Part shown: positions 1 to 7,095 of the stretch, one piece after another
How the letters are laid out: the number at the start of each line of letters is the position of its first letter
Position numbering within the stretch: the first letter of the stretch is position 1
Origin: an uncultured Cetobacterium sp.
GTDB taxonomy: Bacteria > Fusobacteriota > Fusobacteriia > Fusobacteriales > Fusobacteriaceae
Length of the DNA: 14,027 bases
Assembly (NCBI GenBank): GCA_900766645.1
Contig: CAAFWD010000043.1
Span: 1 to 14,027 of the forward strand
Direction of reading: 5' to 3'
Made by a program: the position numbers and the translations under genes
Notes under the pieces: model-generated
Database searches by the model: none
What the model was told of the DNA's origin: nothing
Seen by the model: the letters and a program-made list of their open reading frames with translations, nothing else

Positions 1-1190
1 AGAACAATTCCTTTAGCTCTCTTTTTAGGATTAGCTTTTAATTCTAAAATTTCAGCTGTGATAAGGATTGTATCAAGTAGTCCATCAAGGTTCATTCTAG
101 CTTTAGCAGAAACCTCAACGAATTCAGTGTCTCCTCCCCACTCAACAGAAACAAGTCCATGTTCCATTAATTCTTGCTTAACTCTCATAGGGTTAGCTTC
201 AGGTTTATCTATTTTGTTTATTGCAACAATAATAGGTACATTTGCAGCTTTAGCGTGAGATAATGCTTCTATAGTTTGTGGCATAACACCGTCATCAGCA
301 GCAACAACAAGAATAGCGATATCAGTAACCTGAGCTCCTCTTGCTCTCATATCAGTGAAAGCCTCGTGACCAGGAGTATCAACGAATGTGATTTTTCCTG
401 TAGGTTTAGTAATTTGGTAGGCTCCAATCTTTTGAGTGATTCCTCCCGCTTCTCCATCAGCAACAGTTGTAGCTCTAATAGCATCTAATAAAGATGTTTT
501 TCCATGGTCAACGTGTCCCATGATTGTTATAACAGGGGCTCTTTCAATAAGATCCTCTGCTCTATCTGTTATTTCAAGATCGAATTTATCTCCGAAATCT
601 AATTCTACTTCTTCTTCCATTTCAACTAAAGCATCATAATCCATAGCTAGTTCTTCAGCCAAATCTATATTGATAGGACTATTTATAGTTAACATTTGCC
701 CTTTAAGGAAAAGTTTTTTAATAATTTCAGCACTACTAACTCCAAGTCTTTCAGCAAAATCACCAAGAGCGATTTCTCCTCTGATTTTTATTATTTTCAT
801 TCCGTCCTCTTCGATTATTTCAGGACCTTGTTCAGCTTTTTTTACAACAAAATCAGCTCTTCTACCTTTTTTCTTTTTCTTAGATTTTGAATCCTCCGAA
901 TTAGAATTATTATTTTTCTTTTTCTTTTTCTTTGAACCCACAAACTCTTCGTCCATAAATTCATCATGTTTCATATCATCATTAACTCTCATTGTTTCCT
1001 CCTTTAAACTAGTAGAGGTAGAAACAACAGTCTCATCATTTGAAAAGTGAGCGAGAATAGTTTTTTCCTGTTCGTCGCTCAAACCTGCAAGATGTGAGTG
1101 TACTTCAATTCCAATTTTATTTAAAATATCTAAAAACTCTTTGTTCCCAATATTGAATCTTTTAGCTAGTTCGTGTACCCTTGTTTTCAT
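1..1190 (-). CDS. infB: Translation initiation factor IF-2, N-terminal 396 residues (cut by window edge)
   Basis: IF-2 is the GTPase that places initiator fMet-tRNA on the 30S subunit and promotes subunit joining. Read from the minus strand, the frame is open from ATG at 1190 to the window edge. Residues 1-50 form a small IF2_N domain, 86-110 are a Lys-rich linker, and about 130-185 form a second IF2_N-like domain. The G domain starts near 218 with G1 GHVDHGKT (225-232), G3 DTPGH (271-275), G4 NKID (325-328) and G5 SAK (361-363). The switch region reads GGITQKIGAY, with Lys254 where IF-2 usually has His. Domains II-IV lie beyond the window. The start has a Shine-Dalgarno site (GGGAGGTG) but with a long 10-12 nt spacer, while a better-spaced internal site precedes Met67. 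It is the last visible gene of the rimP-nusA operon, 27 nt after ylxR. Identity is certain. Confidence 0.97.
   Translation of the reverse strand, partial: MKTRVHELAKRFNIGNKEFLDILNKIGIEVHSHLAGLSDEQEKTILAHFSNDETVVSTSTSLKEETMRVNDDMKHDEFMDEEFVGSKKKKKKNNNSNSEDSKSKKKKKGRRADFVVKKAEQGPEIIEEDGMKIIKIRGEIALGDFAERLGVSSAEIIKKLFLKGQMLTINSPINIDLAEELAMDYDALVEMEEEVELDFGDKFDLEITDRAEDLIERAPVITIMGHVDHGKTSLLDAIRATTVADGEAGGITQKIGAYQITKPTGKITFVDTPGHEAFTDMRARGAQVTDIAILVVAADDGVMPQTIEALSHAKAANVPIIVAINKIDKPEANPMRVKQELMEHGLVSVEWGGDTEFVEVSAKARMNLDGLLDTILITAEILELKANPKKRAKGIV
990..1005 (-). promoter_or_regulatory. Internal Shine-Dalgarno site and in-frame ATG within infB
   Basis: On the minus strand AAAGGAGG (998-1005) is followed by a 5 nt spacer and ATG (990-992), which is codon 67 of infB in frame. 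The match to the anti-Shine-Dalgarno sequence is eight bases and the spacing is better than at the upstream start. Initiation here would give an IF-2 lacking the first IF2_N domain. E. coli and B. subtilis infB are known to make such isoforms from tandem in-frame starts. Use of this site here is inferred. Confidence 0.6.
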
Positions 1191-1217
1191 AAAAGTAAGA
1201 CACCTCCCAATAGCCTA

Positions 1218-1742
1218 TTAATCAATCAATCCCCTTGCTACTTTTTTATTTTTTATAGCAATAACATTAACCTCATCCTTATTAAAAATATCACCAAGTT
1301 CATGTTTATTTCCATAGTGAACATAAGGAATATTAAGCTCATTAGCTTTTGCAATTAACTTTTTATCATTTTTTTCACTGATATCCTCAGCTATAATAAG
1401 AAAGTGGATATGATTAATATCCTCCATAACCATGTTAATTCCAAAAGTAAGCTGATCTGAGTTTTTCATAGTATTTAAAATACTTAAATAATTTTTGGAT
1501 TCTTTCTTAAGAAGGTTAACCATCGCAAGAAGATCCTCAATTTTTAGGCTATATTTTTTATTTTTTGAAATTCTTTTAATACATTCATGTGTTTTGCAAA
1601 TGTAGATAGATCTACCTTGCATTTTTTGTTTTTCATCAAATGAGTAGTTGTTCTCCCCAATTTTTGCGATTCTAAAAAGATCACTTTTATTTTTTTTACT
1701 TCTACATACAACACAAGTTCTTTCAGGAATATGATTATCCAT
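1218..1742 (-). CDS. ylxR: YlxR (RnpM) - YlxQ (L7Ae-like) fusion protein
   Basis: A 174-residue protein combining two domains that are separate neighbouring genes in Bacillus (nusA-ylxR-ylxQ-infB). Residues 1-75 are a YlxR/DUF448 domain with RTCVVCR (8-14) and QGRSIYIC (42-49). In B. subtilis YlxR (RnpM) has been reported to bind and modulate RNase P. Residues 84-172 resemble the L7Ae/YlxQ RNA-binding fold, with a conserved-looking end (LGDIF, 149-153; VNVIAIKNKKVARGL, 158-172). The usual L7Ae helix-2 motif (LGLA-RR-AGKL type) is degraded to LSILNTMKNSDQL (86-98), so kink-turn binding may be altered or lost. The ATG overlaps the nusA stop by 8 nt (ATGGATAA), preceded by a modest AGAGG site, which suggests translational coupling. 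The YlxR half is secure; the L7Ae half rests on position, length and partial likeness. Confidence 0.88.
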   Translation of the reverse strand: MDNHIPERTCVVCRSKKNKSDLFRIAKIGENNYSFDEKQKMQGRSIYICKTHECIKRISKNKKYSLKIEDLLAMVNLLKKESKNYLSILNTMKNSDQLTFGINMVMEDINHIHFLIIAEDISEKNDKKLIAKANELNIPYVHYGNKHELGDIFNKDEVNVIAIKNKKVARGLID

Positions 1743-2826
1743 TTTGTTCCTCTGTCTCAGTATTATCTATATTTAAAGAATCAACAGTTTTAATATCAAC
1801 TCTCATTCCAGTTAACTTAGCAGCTAATCTAGCATTTTGACCATTTTTACCTATAGCTAAAGATAATTGAGAATTTTCAACTAAAACTCTTGCGGTAGCT
1901 CCTTCTTCAAGAACCTCTACACTGATAACTTTAGCAGGGCTAAGAACAGCAGAAACAAACTCTTTAACATCTTCTTTCCAAACTACGATGTCAATTTTTT
2001 CTCCGTTTAATTCATTTACTATATTTCTAATTCTTAAACCTTTTTGACCGATACAAGCTCCTACAGTATCAATATTTTCATCAGATGAGAATACTGCAAC
2101 TTTAGCTCTTGAACCAGCTTCTCTAGCAACAGATTTTATTTCAATAACCCCTTCAGAAATCTCAGGTATTTCTAATTCAAATAACTTTCTTAGAAGTCCT
2201 TCGTTTTTTCTAGAGATAACAATTTTAGGGAATTTATTTGTTTTTTCAACTTCAGCTACATAAACTTTGATTCTTTCTCCAACTCTATATACATCAGCAG
2301 GAGATTGCTCAGCAGTTGTTAAAATAGCCTCGCATCCATCGAATTCAATAAAGATATTTCTTTTTTCATCGATTCTTCTTATTATTCCAGTAATAATATC
2401 ATGCTCTTTAACTTTGAATTTATCAAAAATATTTTGTCTCTCAGCTTCTCTAACTTTTTGAATAACGATTTGCTTTCCGTTTTGGATTGCATTTCTTCTA
2501 AATTCTTCACAGTTAACTTCAAGCTTAACAATATCTCCAAGCTTAGCTCTTTTGTGACCAGCTTCAACAGCATCCTCTAAAGAAACTTCTAAGGCAGCAT
2601 CATATAAATCTTCTGCAGTAACAACAGTTTTAACCTCGAATACTTTAACCTCACCAGAGTTTCTATTTATTTCTACTTCAACATTTTCTTCTTCACCGTA
2701 GTGCTTTTTATATGCAGCTAACATAGCTTGCTCAACAGCTTCAAGAAGGTTTTCTTTATTAATTCCTTTTTCTTTTTCAAGTTGCTCAAGAGCCTCTAAA
2801 AAGATTTTTCCATCTTTAGTTTTCAT
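1735..2826 (-). CDS. nusA: Transcription termination/antitermination factor NusA
   Basis: NusA binds RNA polymerase and nascent RNA, promoting pausing and intrinsic termination and taking part in antitermination. At 363 residues it matches the Gram-positive-size form, with no C-terminal acidic repeats. Layout: N-terminal polymerase-binding domain (1-130), S1 domain (about 141-206), KH1 with GXXG loop IGQKG (259-263), KH2 with IGKNG (325-329), then a short acidic tail (350-363). Start is ATG at 2826, with AGGAGG 11 nt upstream. It begins 25 nt after rimP and its last codons overlap the ylxR start. NusA is known in B. subtilis to regulate its own operon through a leader terminator, and a candidate hairpin is present upstream of rimP here. 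Confidence 0.97.
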   Translation of the reverse strand: MKTKDGKIFLEALEQLEKEKGINKENLLEAVEQAMLAAYKKHYGEEENVEVEINRNSGEVKVFEVKTVVTAEDLYDAALEVSLEDAVEAGHKRAKLGDIVKLEVNCEEFRRNAIQNGKQIVIQKVREAERQNIFDKFKVKEHDIITGIIRRIDEKRNIFIEFDGCEAILTTAEQSPADVYRVGERIKVYVAEVEKTNKFPKIVISRKNEGLLRKLFELEIPEISEGVIEIKSVAREAGSRAKVAVFSSDENIDTVGACIGQKGLRIRNIVNELNGEKIDIVVWKEDVKEFVSAVLSPAKVISVEVLEEGATARVLVENSQLSLAIGKNGQNARLAAKLTGMRVDIKTVDSLNIDNTETEEQNG

Positions 2827-2851
2827 AATTTAACTTTTTCCTCCTAACTAA

Positions 2852-3337
2852 TTAAATGTCGCTAAAATCAAAAACGATATTTGCTTTTCTAATCTCCTTG
2901 AAAGGTATTTCCAAAGTTTCACCCTTAATTTCAAGATAAATGTTATCGTTCTCGAATTTTGTAAGAATTCCTTCGAAATTCTTATTATCATTAAGTTTGT
3001 GTTTTAAACTAACTTTAATTTTTTCACCAGTAAATCTAATAAAATCTTTTTCCTTCTTTAAAGATCTTTCAACACCAGGGGAAGAAACTTCTAAGAAGAA
3101 TTTATGTGGAATTAAAGCATCTACTTTTTCGTCAATGTCGTAGCTAAGTGCTCCACAGTCTTCAAGAGTAATATCATCATCATTTTTTTCTACAAAAACA
3201 CGAACATAAAGATATCCACCCTCTTGAATATACTCTAAATCAACAAGCTCTAAGCCTCTTTTTTCAACGGCAGGAGCTACGATTTGTTCTATCTTAACAA
3301 GAGTTTCTTCCATTTCTCTTTTGTCTAATCTAATCAT
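2852..3337 (-). CDS. rimP: Ribosome maturation factor RimP
   Basis: RimP assists 30S subunit assembly. The protein has 161 residues, close to the family length of about 150-160. The N-terminal alpha/beta domain (about 10-90) ends in the family hallmark LEVSSPGVERSL (82-93), and the C-terminal SH3-like barrel covers about 97-158. The ATG at 3337 has GAGGTG upstream with a 4-5 nt spacer, so it is preferred over the internal Met9. It is the first gene of the rimP-nusA-ylxR-infB operon, about 80 nt downstream of a well-formed promoter. Both gene order and motif support the call. Confidence 0.95.
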   Translation of the reverse strand: MIRLDKREMEETLVKIEQIVAPAVEKRGLELVDLEYIQEGGYLYVRVFVEKNDDDITLEDCGALSYDIDEKVDALIPHKFFLEVSSPGVERSLKKEKDFIRFTGEKIKVSLKHKLNDNKNFEGILTKFENDNIYLEIKGETLEIPFKEIRKANIVFDFSDI

Positions 3338-3360
3338 TTTTCACCTCTTTCCTACTTAAA

Positions 3361-3393
3361 ACTACAAAGAAAGAGTGGGAAATCCCCACTCTT
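3361..3393 (-). promoter_or_regulatory. Leader hairpin with weak U-tract, candidate attenuator of the rimP-nusA operon
   Basis: In the rimP leader RNA, AAGAGTGGG (3393-3385) pairs with CCCACTCTT (3379-3371), a 9 bp stem with a 5 nt loop. It is followed by a broken U-tract, TCTTTGTAG. It ends roughly 45 nt after the predicted transcription start and just ahead of the rimP Shine-Dalgarno site. A GC stem with an interrupted U-tract is the form expected of a NusA-stimulated terminator, as reported for the B. subtilis nusA operon. The hairpin is seen; its function is inferred. Confidence 0.6.
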
Positions 3394-3422
3394 GTCAGCT
3401 CTAGTATAAATTATCCACTAAA

Positions 3423-3451
3423 ATTATAGCATATTAGTTGTGAAAAATCAA
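3423..3451 (-). promoter_or_regulatory. Promoter of the rimP-nusA-ylxR-infB operon
   Basis: On the minus strand -35 TTGATT (3451-3446), a 17 bp spacer and a perfect -10 TATAAT (3428-3423), with TG one base before the -10 (TGCTATAAT, extended -10). The predicted start is near 3416, giving a leader of about 80 nt before rimP. It is a housekeeping sigma-70-type promoter by sequence. Confidence 0.8.
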
Positions 3452-3518
3452 TTAAATCTGATATTAAAAATAGGTTATATATAATTAATGAAGCAAAAAA
3501 TAAAAAAATGGATATTAT

Positions 3519-3558
3519 AACGATATATATGGTGAATTGTTAAAAAAAAAACGATATA
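3519..3558 (+). repeat. Direct repeat AACGATATA, two copies 31 bp apart
   Basis: AACGATATA occurs at 3519-3527 and 3550-3558. The copies are 31 bp apart, about three helical turns, so both face the same side of the DNA. They lie upstream of the predicted glmS promoter, at about -86 and -55 from its start. They could bind an activator, but the stretch is very AT-rich and chance is possible. The rest of 3452-3573 is A/T runs with no other structure that I can support. Confidence 0.35.
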
Positions 3559-3573
3559 ATTTTATTATTTCTA

Positions 3574-3602
3574 TTGTTTTTTTTTAAAACGTAGTGTATA
3601 AA
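3574..3602 (+). promoter_or_regulatory. Predicted promoter of the glmS-L-E-mal operon
   Basis: -35 TTGTTT (3574-3579), 17 bp spacer, -10 TATAAA (3597-3602), with a start near 3609 and a leader of about 50 nt to the glmS ATG. The T-rich spacer is typical of AT-rich anaerobes. A perfect TATAAT at 3555-3560 has no matching -35 and is a weaker alternative. Confidence 0.55.
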
Positions 3603-3660
3603 TGTTAGTATAAAAGTTTGTTTTTTTACAGGAATAAAATTTAGTGAGGTGTTATTTTCA

Positions 3661-4077
3661 ATGAAAAATGGTAAAAAAGTAGTAATTGGTGTAATTGGAT
3701 CTGACTGTCATGCAGTAGGGAACAAAATAATTCACCACGTTTTAGAAACTAATGGATTTGAAGTTGTAAATATTGGAGTACTTTCTCCACAAATCGATTT
3801 CATCAACGCAGCAGTTGAAACTAAAGCTGATGCAATAATCGTATCTTCATTATATGGACATGGAGAGTTAGATTGTCAAGGTATGAGAGAAAAGTGTGAA
3901 GAGGCTGGATTAAAAGATATCATCCTTTACGTAGGAGGAAATATCGTTGTAGGAAAGCAAGATTGGAACGATGTTGAATCTAGATTTAAGGCTATGGGAT
4001 TCAATAGAGTATACAGACCAGGAACTCCGATTGAGTTAACTACTGAGCACTTAAAAGAGGATTTAGGAATTAACTAA
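3661..4077 (+). CDS. glmS: Glutamate mutase (methylaspartate mutase) sigma subunit, B12-binding
   Basis: The small subunit of coenzyme-B12-dependent glutamate mutase, which converts L-glutamate to (2S,3S)-3-methylaspartate in the cytoplasm, the first step of the methylaspartate route of glutamate fermentation. The 138-residue length equals that of clostridial GlmS/MutS to within one residue. The cobalamin motif DxHxxG is present as DCHAVG (15-20), with His17 the expected lower axial cobalt ligand. SSLYGHGE (62-69) and GGN (92-94) are the other B12-fold signatures. GAGGTG (3646-3651), 9 nt before ATG 3661, selects this start; the longer GTG reading at 3649 lacks a site. It is the first gene of the operon, 51 nt before glmL. 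It is unrelated to the glucosamine synthase also called GlmS. Confidence 0.97.
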   Translation: MKNGKKVVIGVIGSDCHAVGNKIIHHVLETNGFEVVNIGVLSPQIDFINAAVETKADAIIVSSLYGHGELDCQGMREKCEEAGLKDIILYVGGNIVVGKQDWNDVESRFKAMGFNRVYRPGTPIELTTEHLKEDLGIN

Positions 4078-4128
4078 TTCTGATTTAATAAGTAAAATAC
4101 CAATTAAAAAAGAAAAGAGATGGTTTCT

Positions 4129-5535
4129 ATGAAGTGTTATCTAACTATTGACTTTGGAAGTACATACACAAAGTTAACTGCTATAGATATAGCAGGAGAA
4201 AGAATTCTAGCTACAGCAAAGGATATAACAACAGTTGAAGATGATATTATGATAGGCTTCAATAAAGCTTATGAGAAACTTGTGCAGGAGATAGAGAAAG
4301 AAATATCTATTTCAGAGGTAGAGTTTGTAAATAAGATTGCATGTTCATCAGCAGCTGGAGGATTAAAAATGGTTGCTATTGGACTGGTTCCAGAATTAAC
4401 AGCTGAAGCTGCTAAAAAAGCTGCTTTAGGTGCAGGAGCAAGAGTTATAAAGACATATTCTTATGAGTTAAACTCAAGAGAGATAGAGGAGATTAAAACT
4501 TCTCCAGTGGATATAATTCTTCTTGCAGGAGGAACAGATGGAGGAAACAAAGAATGTATAATCCATAATGCAAAACTAATCGCAAAGCATGGTGTAGAAA
4601 TTCCAGTTGTTGTAGCAGGAAATAAGGCTGCTTCAGACGAAATTGAAGATATATTTAAAGAAGCTAATATAGATTACTATATGGCAGATAATGTGATGCC
4701 AAAGATTAATAAACTTGATGTTGAGCCAGCTCGTGAAGAAATAAGAAGAGTTTTTATGAATAAAATCATAGAAGCTAAAGGGATGAAGCAAGCAGAAGAG
4801 TTTATAAGTGGGATCCTAATGCCAACTCCAGCAGCTGTTTTAAAAGCGGCAGAGGTATTATCTGACGGAACAGATGAAGAGGATGGAATCGGAGATTTAA
4901 TTATAGTAGACATTGGTGGAGCAACAACAGATATTCACTCAATTGGAAAGGGAGACCCTTCAAAGCCTGGAGTATTGCTGAAAGGATTAGAAGACCCATT
5001 TGCAAAAAGAACAGTTGAGGGAGATTTAGGTATGAGATATTCAGCACTTTCTTTATTAGAAGCTGCTGGAACTAAAAAAATTAGAAATTACCTAAATGAT
5101 ACAGAAAAAAAATGGGATGTAAAAGGACTTTGTAACTATAGACATGATAATATAAAAATGGTTCCATGCAGTGAAGAAGATATGATGTTTGATGAGGCTA
5201 TGGCTAAAGTAGCAACTGAGTTATCTATGACAAGACACTGTGGAGTATTAGAGTGTATCTACACTCCAATGGGAACAATGTATAATCAAACTGGTAAAGA
5301 CCTTTTAAATGCACCTTATATAATAGGAACTGGTGGAGTAATTGTTCATTCTAAGCATCCAAGAGGAATTTTAGAAGCTGGAAAATTTAATCCAGCAGAA
5401 CCAATTTACTTAAAACCAGAAAATCCTAAATTTATGGTAGATAAAACTTATATTCTATCATCTATGGGATTATTAGCTCAGGAAAATCCTGATTTAGCAG
5501 TAAAAATAATGAAAAAATATCTAATTGAAGTATAG
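4129..5535 (+). CDS. glmL: Glutamate mutase reactivation factor GlmL (MutL), ASKHA ATPase
   Basis: GlmL is the ATP-dependent factor thought to release damaged cobalamin from glutamate mutase so that the enzyme can be recharged. The 468 residues show the actin/Hsp70-like ATPase signatures: phosphate-1 DFGSTYTK (8-15), LAGGTDGG (132-139), and phosphate-2 DIGGATTD (261-268). Clostridial MutL is of similar size. Two ATGs are possible. The one at 4129 has AGAGATGG as a spaced ribosome site, whereas the ATG at 4120 lies directly against the purine tract, so 4129 is preferred. It sits between the two mutase subunit genes, as in Clostridium. Its codons are strongly A/T-ending (3 of 19 Asn are AAC) compared with glmE, which fits a catalytic helper made in smaller amounts. 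Confidence 0.94.
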   Translation: MKCYLTIDFGSTYTKLTAIDIAGERILATAKDITTVEDDIMIGFNKAYEKLVQEIEKEISISEVEFVNKIACSSAAGGLKMVAIGLVPELTAEAAKKAALGAGARVIKTYSYELNSREIEEIKTSPVDIILLAGGTDGGNKECIIHNAKLIAKHGVEIPVVVAGNKAASDEIEDIFKEANIDYYMADNVMPKINKLDVEPAREEIRRVFMNKIIEAKGMKQAEEFISGILMPTPAAVLKAAEVLSDGTDEEDGIGDLIIVDIGGATTDIHSIGKGDPSKPGVLLKGLEDPFAKRTVEGDLGMRYSALSLLEAAGTKKIRNYLNDTEKKWDVKGLCNYRHDNIKMVPCSEEDMMFDEAMAKVATELSMTRHCGVLECIYTPMGTMYNQTGKDLLNAPYIIGTGGVIVHSKHPRGILEAGKFNPAEPIYLKPENPKFMVDKTYILSSMGLLAQENPDLAVKIMKKYLIEV

Positions 5536-5558
5536 TTTTTTGAGGAGGAATCTAATCA

Positions 5559-7016
5559 ATGAATTTAAAATTTAAAAAGTGGACTGATGAAGAGTTCTTT
5601 AAAGTAAGAGAAGAAGTATTAAAGCAATGGCCAACAGGTGCAGAAGTAAACTTAGAAGAAGCAGTAGAGTACTTAAAAGCTTTACCTGAGCACAAGAACT
5701 TTGCTAAAAAATTAATAAAAGCTAAAGAAGCTAACATTACTTTAGCACAACCAAGAGCAGGAGTTGCTTTAATTGAGCAACATATCGAGTTACTAAACTT
5801 CCTAGATAAAGAAGGTGGAGCTGATTTATTACCTTCTACAATCGACTCTTATACAAGACAAAACAAGTATGAGAACTGTGAAAAAGGAATCGAAGAGTCT
5901 AAAAAAGCTGGAAGATCTTTACTAAACGGATTCCCAGGTGTTAACCACGGAGTTAAAGGATGTAGAGAGGTTGTTGAAGCAGTTAACTTACCACTTCAAT
6001 TAAGACACGGAACTCCAGATGCAAGATTATTATCAGAAATCATGCTTGCAGCAGGATTCTCATCAAACGAGGGTGGAGGAATTTCTTATAACATTCCTTA
6101 CGCTAAATCAGTAACTCTTGAGCAAACAATAAGAGACTGGCAATATTGTGATAGACTTGTTGGATGGTACGAAGAGCAAGGAGTTTCTATCAATAGAGAG
6201 CCGTTTGGTCCATTAACAGGAACATTAGTTCCACCATCAATCTCAAATGCTGTTCAAATTATCGAGTGTTTAATGGCTGCTGAGCAAGGAGTTAAAAACA
6301 TCACTTTAGGATATGGACAATGTGGAAACTTAGTACAAGACGTTGCTGCTGTAAGAGCTATGATGGAGCAAGCACAAGAGTACTGTGATGAGTTCGGATA
6401 CGAAAACATGCAATTAACATCTGTATTCCACCAATGGATGGGAGGATTCCCTGAAGATGAGGCTAAAGCATTTGGAGTAATTTCAAATGGAGCTTCAGCA
6501 GCTGCATTAGCAGGAGCTACAAAAGTTATCGTTAAGACACCTCACGAGGCTATTGGAGTACCTACAAAAGAAGCTAACGCTATGGGAATTAGAGCTACAA
6601 AAATGGTTCTTAACTTATTAAGAGGTCAACAATTACCAAACTCTGAAGAGGTTGAGTTCGAGAAGCAAATGATCAAAAGAGAAGTTAAGCAAATCATGGA
6701 TAAAGTACTTGAATTAGGAAACGGAGACTTAGCAGTAGGAACTGTTAAAGCATTCGAGCAAGGAGTAATGGATATTCCATTCGCACCATCTAAGTACAAT
6801 GCAGGAAAAATGTTACCAGCAAGAGACAACTCAGGAATGATCAGATACTTAAACGTTGGAAACTTACCATTCTCTCAAGATATAATTGATTTCCATACTT
6901 CAAAATTACAAGAGAGAGCAGATTACGAGGGAAGAGAAATTAGCTTCCAAATGACAGTAGATGATATCTTTGCTGTTGGAAAAGGAACTCTAATCGGAAG
7001 ACCAGAAGGAAAATAA
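5559..7016 (+). CDS. glmE: Glutamate mutase epsilon subunit (catalytic)
   Basis: The large TIM-barrel subunit of glutamate mutase, which holds substrate and adenosylcobalamin together with GlmS. At 485 residues it matches the clostridial protein (about 483) almost end to end. All active-site residues I recall from the C. cochlearium enzyme are present at the same numbers: Arg66, Arg100 and Arg149 (substrate), Glu171, Tyr177 and Tyr181, and Lys326 and Glu330 (cofactor ribose). GAGGAGG lies 9-10 nt before ATG 5559. The gene follows glmL by 23 nt. Codon use is biased to C-ending forms (AAC, ATC, TAC), a sign of high expression. Function is considered certain on residue conservation. Confidence 0.98.
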   Translation: MNLKFKKWTDEEFFKVREEVLKQWPTGAEVNLEEAVEYLKALPEHKNFAKKLIKAKEANITLAQPRAGVALIEQHIELLNFLDKEGGADLLPSTIDSYTRQNKYENCEKGIEESKKAGRSLLNGFPGVNHGVKGCREVVEAVNLPLQLRHGTPDARLLSEIMLAAGFSSNEGGGISYNIPYAKSVTLEQTIRDWQYCDRLVGWYEEQGVSINREPFGPLTGTLVPPSISNAVQIIECLMAAEQGVKNITLGYGQCGNLVQDVAAVRAMMEQAQEYCDEFGYENMQLTSVFHQWMGGFPEDEAKAFGVISNGASAAALAGATKVIVKTPHEAIGVPTKEANAMGIRATKMVLNLLRGQQLPNSEEVEFEKQMIKREVKQIMDKVLELGNGDLAVGTVKAFEQGVMDIPFAPSKYNAGKMLPARDNSGMIRYLNVGNLPFSQDIIDFHTSKLQERADYEGREISFQMTVDDIFAVGKGTLIGRPEGK

Positions 7017-7058
7017 TTAAAAATATAAAAGATTTAATATATAAAGTTTAAAACCAGA

Positions 7059-7074
7059 GAGGGCTTCGGCCCTC
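7059..7074 (+). promoter_or_regulatory. Intercistronic hairpin with cUUCGg tetraloop between glmE and mal
   Basis: GAGGGC (7059-7064), loop TTCG, GCCCTC (7069-7074): a 6 bp stem closed by the very stable C(UUCG)G tetraloop. It is followed by A residues, not T, so it is not a plus-strand terminator. It ends about 9 nt before the mal Shine-Dalgarno site (AGGAGG). An mRNA stability or processing element is the likeliest role; this is inferred. Confidence 0.6.
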
Positions 7075-7095
7075 AAAAAATCAGGAGGATTTAAA

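Noticed and set aside
670..1050. Plus-strand Phe-rich frame across infB
   Set aside because: It is the antisense of the Lys-rich IF-2 linker (poly-Lys codons read as poly-Phe) and has no independent support.
3537..3560. Promoter using the perfect TATAAT at 3555-3560
   Set aside because: The only -35-like hexamer (TTGTTT, 3537-3542) is 12 bp away, too close; it is kept only as a weak alternative to the 3574-3602 promoter.
3394..3660. Cobalamin riboswitch upstream of the B12-dependent glutamate mutase genes
   Set aside because: The predicted leader is only about 50 nt and the whole region is A/T runs without a B12-box-like core or the needed helices, so there is no room or sequence for one.
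3649..4077. Longer glmS reading from GTG at 3649
   Set aside because: That GTG lies within the GAGGTG Shine-Dalgarno site that serves ATG 3661, and the family N-terminus begins at the ATG.
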